Source: Reticulitermes speratus (taxonomy: Eukaryota > Arthropoda > Insecta > Blattodea > Rhinotermitidae). From it: 64,000 bases of DNA. The stretch covers positions 37,197,478 to 37,261,477 of the forward strand of contig JAJKFL010000006.1 of the NCBI GenBank assembly GCA_021186555.1, read 5' to 3'. Position numbers and translations under genes: made by a program. How positions within the stretch are numbered: position 1 is the first letter of the stretch; each line of letters starts with the position of its first letter. Below the pieces are notes generated by a model. It saw only the letters and a program-made list of their open reading frames with translations. It was not told where the DNA came from and did not search any database. Below are positions 44,781-55,450 of the stretch, piece after piece.

Positions 44781-47109
44781 TGTTACTTCGACAAATCCAC
44801 AGAAGCTTATTACAGGGGATTAGAATTTATCGCTGCCAGAAATCTATCCATCTGAAATTCGTGCAGACAAAATACTTTACCATTTTGTGCTTAAATTCTT
44901 TGCTTTATATCAAAGCAATATATTTTCTAATCTGACTCGTTTTTGAAGAAAAACAGGCTTATATTGATGACTTTTCTGTGTGTGTGTGTGTGTGTGTGTG
45001 GCTCATTCCAGGTGTTTATGAGTTAATAAACAGAAAACAAGTTTAAAAATATACATATTAATTTATATGAACTTCATCATCTTAAAAAGAAAACTGTTAA
45101 TTCTCCTCCAATAGTAGTGACAACAAGGCAGGACATGCAAACGTATGACATTGGCCTGACAACAGCGCTATTAAATTTGGGGCATTACAATTTTTTCTAC
45201 AACATATAATCGAAAAATAAAAATAAACATTTGAACAAAATATTTTGGGATATAGAATAATATCTTACATCACGAAATCTAGATTTAACTGCTGTATTGG
45301 AATGGAAAAACAACGCTGAAGCACTGTAACTAATTGTTCGAATATAACAATTTTCTGCTGTGAAAAAAATAAAAATTTTGTGTTGCTTAACGTACGCTTA
45401 ATAATCCATTACAATATCATTTTACGCAAACGTTTGTATTATTTCTAACTACTTACTGCATGGAGTATCATACTTCTTAAGAAACTAAATGGTCATTCAC
45501 CTACTCAAAAAATTCTACTCTTTATGAAAGGTTACGGTTTATTTCCGCTTTCACGACAGCCCCAAGGAGGAGTCCCTGTGTAACAATTCGTAATCTACCA
45601 TCTGGTGAAAAGCTCTAGCGTTTCATTAAACCCCCAAACTGGCGGAAAACACTAGTCAGCTGTCAGGGACTTCATGGCAACTCTGTAAATCCAGATACCG
45701 TCTTCTGTTACCGATGTTCCTTGGTTCGAGACCAGATCAGAGATATGCTCGGCGGTTAGATAGGTAAAGTTATATCTGGATTAATTACTTATAAATTTAT
45801 TAGAACTTCGAGCAAAACGGATGTTGATCTATATTAGATATATTGGCGCATTGGATCGAGGTTTAGTGTCCACACTGGGAGGTTCGGACCTCAAGGTTGT
45901 TGACACATTGCAGTAAAGTCGTTGCTGTTGCTTGTATGAGAGTGTAGTCACGAAGGGGGTTCGGCTACCCTTAGCTAAGGGTTAGTAACCTTATTGTCAC
46001 CCTGGTCCCCTGCAAACAAAGATATACTCTACAACTTTCGACCACAGCAGTAAATTTAGAACACATATTTGTATGTGTTGACAAGGCAAGTGTGTCTTCA
46101 AAATAGCCCAAGCGGGTTCGCGTAGAGAGCTAGGCCTTCGTGTGCGCCAGGCTAGTTACATAACAGGCTATGATATTAAGTAAGAATCGGCAGTGAAGAT
46201 GTTCCAGTGCCGTACATAATTAACACCAGATGTAGAACAATAAATAACCAGTGTTTCTAAACTTATTGAAGTGCCTCTCATGCTACTATTCTAATAAAAT
46301 TTATCGGTAAACCTCTAATCGTGCTTCTGTGCTTCCGACACATAATATTCCCTGAGAGAAGGTCATGCTAAACGGCTGAGACTTTTGGTCAGCTTAGTGT
46401 TGTGGTGAAATTAGGACGGCCACACTGCTTTGTCCGGCACAGGAGACACGCCATGTTGTAATAGGATGACCCACTTAACATGGATCGTTTCAGGCTCACT
46501 AAATAATCTGCTATTAAATTATATAAATCCTTGTACGTATTAGTGTATGTGCGCGTTTCTGTAATATAAATGGTTTTTACAGCGTTGGTGCTGGGGGTTC
46601 TTGTCTTCTGGGATGTTATGCTGTGTATTTGTTGGTTTAACATATCCCGACATTACGAAGGAACATACGCCTTCTGGACCTATCGACTATCGGAGATCGA
46701 AGGTGCTATCATAAACTTTCCTTAGAAACTCGCTAAACAGCGTAACATTCCAGAAGACCAGAATCCTCAAGGTGCTCCTACTTTAAGAGCTCGATGAAAC
46801 TGCACGTGCGATTACGTCTGCATGAGGGATGAATAGAAGATGGACTTTACATTACCCTAAGCCCATGTAGCTTTGTTTCTTCGCATAAGCATATTTACGG
46901 GTAGTTTAAATATAATGATCTTAATAATTTTTGTCGTATATAAACATTTTAATATTGTTGACATGTCTCACTCACTAGGTTCCAGTATGTGCTAAGAAAC
47001 AGGCGATTCATAAAATTACAAACTAACTCAATGGTGCAGGGTCCTTGGGAAGCCAAATAAGCCTTCACGTGGTCGAGAAATTCCCCACTGTCAAAATGAA
47101 AACACTAAG
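44781..47109. other. Unassigned intergenic DNA
   Basis: A (GT)n run at 44978-45001 is the only structured feature seen. No gene is supported. Confidence 0.45.
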
Positions 47110-50100
47110 AATTTCCAACTAACTAACTAACTCTCAAGGAGCAGAGTCCTACTTGAGAAGCAACAGGTCATCAGCTAGTAAAGAAATTCCCCGCGTTTTG
47201 TGGAACCCGAAGGTTCATTACCGAACTCACAAGAGCCCGCCAACTGTCCCTATCCTGAGCCATATCAATCCAGTCCATGCCCCCCATCCCACTTCTTGAA
47301 GATCCATTTTAATATTATCCTCCCATCTACGCCTGGGCCTTCCAAGTGGTCTCCTTCCCTCAGGTCTCCCACCAAAATCCTGTATGCACCTCTCCCCTCA
47401 CCCATACGTGCTACATGCTCCACCCACCTCATTCTTCTTGATTTGATCCCCGAATAATATTTGGTGATGAGTACAGATCATTAAGTTCCTCATTGTGTAG
47501 TCTTCTCCACTCCCCTGTTACCTCGTCCCTCTTAGGCCCAAATATCTTCCTCAGCACCCTATTCTCGAACACCCTCAGCCTATGTTCCTCCTCAGTGTGA
47601 GAGACCAAGTCTCACTCCCATACAAAACAACAGGCAAAATTATAGTTCTGTATATTTTAATCTTTGTACTTTTGGATAGCAAACTGGAAGACAGAAGATC
47701 CTGCAGCGAATGATAACAAGCATTCCCTGACTTCAATCTGCTCTTAATTTCTTCCTGAATGGAATTTCGATTTGTTAGGGTTGTTCCCAAATATTAGAAC
47801 TGTTCCACCCTTTCATAGGATTTATCATCTAACTTTATGTTGTGATTTTGTCCTGCATGCTGATTGCGAGACATGACCATGTACTTAGTTTTCTCAGCAT
47901 TTACTTCTAGACCAATCTCCTTACTAGCGACTACTAAAGCTTCTGTGTTTTTCTTTATAGCATGTACGCTTGCGCCCAATATATTAAATCATCAGCATAA
48001 ACTAGAAGCTGATGTATACCATTCAATTTTAAACCCTCCTGGTTTGCCTGAACCCTCCTAATGGCATATTCCAAAGCAAAGTTGAAAAGCAATGGTGATA
48101 AATCATCTCCTTGTTTCAAACCATTCTTAATAGGAAATATGTCAGACAAATGTTTGCCTACCCGGACTCTGCTATAGGTTTCATTTAGACACATTTTTAC
48201 TAGCCTTACTAGTTTCATACGTATACCAAATTCAATGAGAATATTATACAAGACCTCCCTCCTAAGTGAATCGTAGGCTTTCTTGAAGTCTATAAATAGC
48301 TGATGCACTGCCTCATTTTATTCCCATTTTTTTCTCAAGCATTTGACGAATGCAGAATATATGATCAGTAGTCGACATGTTACGTCTAAATCGACACTTA
48401 TGCTCCGCAATAATTTCCTCTGCATATGGAGTTAACCTCGCCAGAAGGATGTTGGATAGAATTTTGTATGTGGTTGACAAAAGTGATATGCCTCGATAAC
48501 TACGCAGTCTGTTTTATCACCCTTCTTATAAATAGGTACAATGATTGCCTCCTTCCACTGCTCAGGCAATTCCTCTTTATTCCAAATAGAATTAATAAGT
48601 TTATGGATCTCAGAACGAATTGTCCTACCTCCTGCTTTAATCAGTTCTGCTGGGATTTGATCAACACCTGGTGATTTGTGCCTGTTTAACTTTTCAATAG
48701 CCATCTCAACCTCAAGTCACTGGGCTCAGGCACCAGTGGCTCTGCTGTATGTATTTCAGTCTGCCTAACATCATTAACCCCATGTACATTCAATAGGTGA
48801 AAGAAATGATTCCTCCACCTAGCCAAGATACTGTGGAAGTCTGCAACCAGATCGCCCCTCTCATCCTTTACTACATTATTTCTAGGCTGGTAACCATTCT
48901 TAAAATCATTAATGCCCCTATACAAGTCTCTGATATTCTTTTTCTTACTGTTTGCTTCAGGTTTATTAATTTTAGCTTTCAGATATTCCTTTTTTTGTTC
49001 CTGAAATGTCTTCTAGCTTCACGTCTTACATTGTTCAGATTATCTACATTACTTTGGTTTGGATTCTTAAACCACTACATTTTAACCTGCTTCCTTTGAC
49101 CTAAAAATTTTGAACATTCTTCGTCAAACCATGGTTTATGCTTCTTCCTTTCATACAGCCCTAGACTCTCTTTAGCTGAGATTTTGATACTCTCTTTAAT
49201 GTTTTCCCAAGCCCTATTTATGTCCTCACTAACATTTAAGTTCTCCAAAGCTACAAACCTGTTTGAGATTTTTATCTTATACTGTTTCCTAACCTCTAGT
49301 TCACTTAGCTTCTTGAGATTAAATCTCTCCGCATCAAACTTGTGTGCTGCTTGTTTAATTACCGCCAGTCTTTCCCTAGCTTTTGCAACCACCAGATAGT
49401 GATCAGTATCACAGTCAGCTCACCTGAAAGATCGCACATCGAGTATACTTGAATGCCATCTTCTATCTATCAATACGTGATCATCTGATTATGAGTCTTC
49501 CATCAGAGAGGTCCAGTGTATTTATGAATATTTCGGTGCAGGAACATCGTGCTCTTAACAACCAGATCTTTTGATGTGGCAAAGTTTACAACTCTAACAC
49601 CATTATCATTACTATCCTCATGTAAACTCTCACTCCCGATCGTCGGTTTGAAAGTATTCTCCTTCCCCAATTTTGCATTAAAATCTCCTAACAGAATTTT
49701 TATATGGTACTTAGGAAAATTAAAAAAACCTGTTCTAATTCCTCATAGAATCTGTCCTTTGAGTCATCACTTTTCTCCTCAGTTGGTGCATGCACATTCA
49801 GAACAATGATATTGCACCAGCGACCTCTCAGCACCATATATGACATTCTATCACTAACAAAGTCTACTCTCTTAATTGCTGATACTATTCTCTGCTGTAC
49901 AAATAAACCTGTTCCCAATTGATGACTCATTTCCTTTTCCATAGAAGAAAGTATAATCCCCTGCTCTTACTGTGCCTCCTTTGTCCCACCTAACCTCCAG
50001 TACACCCACTAAATCTAATTTATACCTAGCTAATTCCCTGGCCACTGTCATAAGTGACCCTGACCTATTCAGGCACCTCACGTTCAATGTTCCAAATCTC

Positions 50101-50165
50101 ATGTTCCTTGTCCCTTGCTTAAGTTGTACCAAAGAATTAGTCCAGGTCCGAGGCTCTGTGTAGTG
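47110..50165 (-). mobile_element. Near full-length non-LTR retrotransposon (TTAG-tailed LINE), broken
   Basis: The most complete copy of the family, 3.06 kb, read on the minus strand. Near the 5' end a frame starts at about 50132 with FGTLNVRCLNRSGSL, ARYKLDLVGVLEVRWDKGGT, an AP-type endonuclease N-terminus. The rest of the endonuclease follows (IIVLNVHAPTEEKSDD), then the linker, and the [57 protein letters not shown] and the LLVYADDL catalytic box (about 48005). The post-RT region follows (YGSETWSLTLRR). The 3' end is CTAACTAACTAACT on the plus strand, i.e. a TTAG-rich tail. Several frameshifts break the ORF (for example near 47980, 48310, 48700 and 49900), so it is inactive. Clade is uncertain; no RNase H is seen. 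Confidence 0.9.
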
Positions 50166-50194
50166 TTTCGTAACATGGTAATTTTTTTACGGTG

Positions 50195-50455
50195 AGGAGT
50201 TGTTAGCATTTTATGAAACCCTAAGGTTCAAAAACAAGACCACTTATTCCTATCCTGTGCCAGATGGATCTAGTGCGTATTATCGGTTCTATTACTTTAA
50301 ATTTCTTAATCATATTAGCTTCCCATTTACGCCTAGGTTTTTTAAGATATGTGTTTCCATCAGGTTTCCCACCAAAATCCCCTATGTATGCATCTTTTCC
50401 CGGACAGTTGCTCCTCTTACTCTCTTAAATTTGATCACAGAAATGATTGACAACA
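50195..50455 (-). pseudogene. LINE 3' fragment (TTAG-tailed family)
   Basis: A second copy, abutting the 5' end of the long one. It has TTTATGAAACCCTAAGGTTC, TTCCTATCCTGTGCCAG, CTTCCCATTTACGCCTAGG and CAGGTTTCCCACCAAAATCC, all landmarks of the family 3' region. Confidence 0.75.
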
Positions 50456-51930
50456 CTTAGGCAAATACGAGATGAAACGTTCTTACTTCTATGTGTGTCG
50501 CCGAGCTAACAGACGGATATTTCTGAAGCAATGATAGGACCCTTTCTTGAAAACGTATTCCAACCTGAAACAAAGTTTTAACGCATGAATTTATTTTTCC
50601 GCCATTAAGATTGTATTTACGTAAACAGTGGATGATGTAAGATAACAGAAAAATATGTGGATAGATCTTCGGGAATTTCATGAGGTTTTAGGTTGTGAGG
50701 GATGTGAACAAGAAATTTCGGCCTCCATATTCAGAGAAAAGTGTAGTTCAAGGCTCTCAGCAGCTTGGCTCTCTTGATTAAAATATTTCGAAACAACAAA
50801 TCGTACATGGATTAGCGTCACTGGAACACTGTATAGTTTTTGAGGTTTATGTGGCGCTGTACATTAACCTTAAGTTCTGCGTTGTAACGCCGCGTACTCT
50901 TATAGAATCTAATATTCCGAAGAAACAGCAGCAGGTTTCTCCGGACGGTTATTACCATTTTCAGGGAAGATAAAGAAAAGAAGCTTGTAACCGCGCTTCC
51001 ACTCAACAGCTGCTAATATTTAACTGGCGTTGGCCGCCAGAAGTTCACTCGAGGCCGGTGATAGTTATATGTGCAAACGTGGTACCGACTGTCACGTCAG
51101 GGTATATACGAACTGCACTCAGGGAATTTTATCGTGTGTTTTTTAAACAGTCCCACTCCGAACAAGGAAAATTTCTGTCTTTACTCATTGGGATTGCGTA
51201 TAAAGTCCTCATATTGCAGACTGCCTGCACGGCGCTAGAGAGAGAGAGGTTGTGACAAGGGGAGGGGAGTAATAATAGGAAATACCATGCGACGGGCAAC
51301 TGTTGTGGTTCTGAGAAAAGAAGTCTGCAGACATTGTTGTAGCCAGCTCTGATACTTGCATTGTTGTAATAATAAAAGGTGAAACCCAATCGAAAGCTTC
51401 TTCCTCGTTGTTGTGGAGTACCACACCTTTCATCTGGGGATGACAGTCCTTGGATTCGAACTCAGACTGCCCTGCTACAAGCTTTTGAAGATAAAACAAT
51501 CACTCGCAGAAGACACTAATCTCAGTTTTTTAAAATTACTTTTAAGCAAACGGGATCTACTGTGCAGTTCGTTGTATGTGGATTTTGCACAGCTCCTAAG
51601 AAGCGGACTTCTTTATGCGCGATCATATCACTGTACAGCTAACGTATTTGCAGTTCTCTGTTAGTGTCAGCCCGTCCGTCTGTTCTAAAGCCATTGATTT
51701 AGTTACAGATGTATTATTTTTTGCCAGTTTTCGTTGAAGATTATACGAACTGTGTTTTATTACAGACAATTCCACCATGTTATTTACAACTGCTTGTCGT
51801 TAATTATTAAATAAATAATGGCTTTTGGAACTTCTTTATTGCGCAGTAGTACTGCATGTAATTATGCATAGTATACTTCTTTGCAAGATATTCCTTATTT
51901 ATTGTGTTATTTTTGAATCAACTAAAATTT
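50456..51930. other. Unassigned intergenic DNA
   Basis: Overlapping short frames at 51058-51500 on both strands have no recognisable domain. No repeat could be assigned. Confidence 0.4.
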
Positions 51931-51932
51931 CA

Positions 51933-52060
51933 GGATGAAAAGCGGAATACCCAAACAAGCACTGAAATATAAGCCAAAGGGGAAGAGAAGCACAGGACGC
52001 CCGAGGAAAAGATGGAAGGACCAGCTTCACCTTGAGGGTTAAAGGACAGGCACTACGCCT
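51933..52060 (+). pseudogene. LINE ORF C-terminal fragment, second family
   Basis: The frame reads MKSGIPKQALKYKPKGKRST, then GRPRKRWKDQLHLEG and a stop. The GKRxxGRPRKRWxD block is typical of the last residues of CR1/RTE-like LINE polyproteins. Only this piece remains. Confidence 0.65.
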
Positions 52061-53080
52061 AACATTTCACAGCTTATGATGTTGATAAGTATGAAAAGCG
52101 TACAAACGGCCAAGGAATGATTGTAATTCTGTTCGTGCAACACTTACAGCTATATACGCCATGAAAAATGGTCCCTTATACTTTTGAGTTTCTCTTGGCT
52201 GGGCATATGAAAAATATTATTTAAAAAAAATTACTTTTTTGAAAAACTTGCTATTGTCTATAATGCAACTCTTCATAATCAATCTACGACAATGCCACGG
52301 CTTTTTGGTTAGATTTTGGAAGCTGCTTGTCGGATCACAAAAGACTTGTCCCGAAGGAAATATGTACAGGGGAATGTCAGCCCGCCGCTCGCGAACCATG
52401 TGGCCACCATGAATAGTTTGATTAATAAATACACCTCCTTTTACTTTGAAGTAACTTGTTCATTAAACGTCTGGAGTTGCTTAGAATTCATCACTAAATG
52501 TTTTTACAGTTGCAAGTCCACTTTGCAGTCTGTCACTGAGCAATGACGATTCGCGAGAAGTTTCACAGACTGCGTTATGACTGTTAACGAAGCGAATACT
52601 AATGTACTGCCAAAAGCATGAAGGAATGTGTTCCTCGCGCCATGGAAAATGAAAACGTAAACGTCGTGTCGCGCGCAGCAGTGGCTACATAACTAACTTC
52701 ACGGGGAACGATTTCGGGTAATCAAATTTTGAACCCGGGTCACAAGTGGGTCTTCACATACAAAGTAAGCCCGCATCCGCTCGTATAACTTCAATTAAAT
52801 TCTATTTGTTCTCGCGTCAGCGGACCCAATTAGACCCAAGAATGTCTTACATATGTATTATCTCATAATTCTTACAGAAAGTGAATATCTGCTAATTGCA
52901 AATCTGTTCATTGTGTCACGCACATTTCTCACCAACGCAGGGAAGGCTTGAACCTCCAGCCTTCTAGACGATATTGAGTACGAAGCAATACATTTTTGCC
53001 AGAGTTTGATGATGGTACGTTGTGCGCTCCAGTCAGTTGCTTTAAACGCTCCTTTCTCCACTTAGCCTAGACAGAAATGC
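52061..53080. other. Unassigned intergenic DNA
   Basis: No supported gene. The minus-strand frame at 52858-53061 has no known motif. Confidence 0.4.
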
Positions 53081-53084
53081 GCTT

Positions 53085-53800
53085 CCATAGAGCAGAGTCC
53101 TTTTTGGAAGGCTAACAGGTCCTCAGCTAGTCAAGAAATTTCCCACATTTTATGGAACCCGGAGTTCTTTACCACATCACAAGAGCTCGCCACCTGTCCC
53201 TATCCTGAGCCAGACCAATCCAATCCAGTCCTGAAGATCCATTTTCATATTATCCTCCCATCTACGCCTGGGTCTTCCAAGTGCTCTCCTTCCCTCTGGT
53301 CTCCCACAAAAATCCTATATGCACCCCTCCCCATACGTGCTACATGCCCCGCCCACCTCATTCTTCTTGATTTGATTACCCGAATAATATTTAGTGATGA
53401 GTACAGATCATTAAGTTCCTCGTTATGTAGTCTTCTCCACTCCCCTGTTACCTCGTCCCTCTTAGGCCCAAATATCCCCCTCAGCACACTATTCTCGAAC
53501 ACCCTCAGCCTATGTTCCTCCCTCAGTGTAACAGACCAAGTATCACACCCATACAAAACAACAACAAAATTATAGTTCTGTATATCTTAATGTTTGTATT
53601 TTTGGATAGCAAACTGTAAGACAGAAGATCCTGCAGCGAATGATAACAAGCACTCCCCGACTTCAATCTTCTCTTAATTTCTTCACTAATGTAATTTCCA
53701 TTCCTCAACAGTCCTTCCCAAATATTTCAACTGTTCCACCCTTTCAAAGGGTATTATCTATCTTTATGTTTTCACTTCGTCCTGCATTCTCATCTCCACA
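53085..53800 (-). pseudogene. 5'-truncated LINE (TTAG-tailed family)
   Basis: Contains the 3' UTR and the post-RT part of the ORF on the minus strand: [46 protein letters not shown], and upstream ISEEIKRRLKSGSACYHSLQ. It is very similar to the 47.1-kb copy and was probably inserted fairly recently. Confidence 0.85.
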
Positions 53801-55165
53801 CAAGTACACAGGTGTGCAGTTATTTCTTGTATTCTTTCACATCCTCTTCCTTTTAAAAGGTATGTCCGCCTGGCCCTCGACCGCTACAGCCACGTAATCT
53901 TATCCTCTTCCTTATCAACAAATATGTCCGCCTCAAGCACGACGTAGCCGCTTCGCGCACGGTCCGCCTGGCGCACGTCCGCTACAAGCACGGAACCTTT
54001 CTCTCAATTAACATGAACCCCATTGCTTCCCGATATTTCCTGCTTACAGTCTTATCTTTAGAAGCTCTGTCCGTGTTCACACTACTTTAATATGGAGGCA
54101 AGTAGGTTTCCCTGAAACGCTTTTAAGTTTGTACCAGACAACACGCTTTCAATTGACAAGGAACAGCATGCTTCAGCATTCCTACGGTGCCTGACATTAA
54201 GAACAGATCGTTGCTCTAATGGCCGTAGTGAGATTTTGTTTCTAATCGTTTCTTACGATTAGCTAGCACAGTTCTGATTAACCGAAATAATAATAATAAT
54301 TATTATTAATATTAAATTTTAGAATATGTCGTATTTTCTAATTTGACGTTAATCCTGTTTAATTACAATGTTAATACTCATCACACAGTAATAATTGTTT
54401 TAAAAAAGTAAGCCTGAATGCTTGGACCGAACCTGTCCCCGAAAAGTAGTGCATTGTACGAGTATTTGAATACATACGATGGAAAATGTCCAAAAGTCTA
54501 TGAGTTCAAAGGATCCTGTTTCCACAACGGCGTTGCCATTGGAAATAGAAGCTAATGAGACAACGCATTATGTTCCTACTGTTGGATGTAACTGCCATAA
54601 TAATATGAGTATTGTCTCACATGATCTAATAACTCGGATTTATGAACTGCACAAGTCAAAGAAATTTGCTTTTAACACAGCAATCACTCGCCAATTCTTG
54701 GTGTTCCTCTCCTCAGAGGCAATGCAGGCTGTAAGACCAAGGCATTAATGGAAGTTAACAGTAGGGAGCAATACAGCAGCTGTTAACATTCGTCTAAACC
54801 TGTATTTCATTCTTTCACTAAACACGATAGAGAGACCAACGGCCATGAAAACGGAAGAATCCTGGAATGGCTTATACCCTGTTGCTAATAATAATTATAA
54901 ATTAAACATAAAATATGAAATACGCTCACAGAGAGATGTAATGTGATTGTGAAGTGGAAACGTTTGTTGATGCTATTAAAGCATATGAGGATTTCTTGTT
55001 ATGAAAGGCGCTGATATTTTGCCAAATACAGCACTTTGTAAAACTGGACGCAAAGGGAAAATAGCGGCTCTTGGTGGTGTCCGTTGGCTTGGGTTTGCAC
55101 TACATACAAACTAGGACCCACCTTTGGTAAAAATAACACCATTTTATTCTTTTGTGACTGCTTAC
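53801..55165. other. Unassigned region downstream of the GR exons
   Basis: Two partly similar copies of a TATCCTCTTCCTT...TATGTCCGCCT block lie at about 53840-53960. The plus-strand 89-codon frame at 54479-54748 has no domain I know. I searched here for the conserved TYxxxLxQF end of a gustatory receptor and did not find it. Confidence 0.4.
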
Positions 55166-55450
55166 TTCTTCACTTGCCGATTGGGCGACAGTGCACTGTA
55201 TGTATAGAATTGCTAAGGTAGTCAGATTCCCAACAGCCAGTGATTGTGTGATCATAATGAATCCATTTCTGATCGACACGATGATCGCGTAGCTTGCAAG
55301 TACCAGAATGCCGAAACAGTAAACAGTTAACGTAGCGTACGTGAAGCCCACTGAGCGTCCTAGATCCTGAGTCAGTCTGCTCAAGCGTAGCCAAAGAAAT
55401 TTGAACTGGATAAGTTTATCGCTGTGTCTAAAACCGTGCTGCAGTAGGCC
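55166..55450 (-). CDS. GR exon C
   Basis: After TTCTTTTCAG, the exon encodes GLLQHGFRHSDKLIQFKFLW, then LSRLTQDLGRSVGFTYATLT and two hydrophobic segments, ending EE before GTAAGC. 95 codons, phase 0 at both ends. Confidence 0.75.

Noticed and set aside
51058..51664. Cluster of overlapping ORFs on both strands
   Set aside because: Several frames are open at once over the same bases, without conserved motifs or splice-site support.
54479..54748. 89-codon plus-strand ORF as a gene
   Set aside because: No recognisable domain, promoter or homologous pattern; length is within chance expectation for this base composition.
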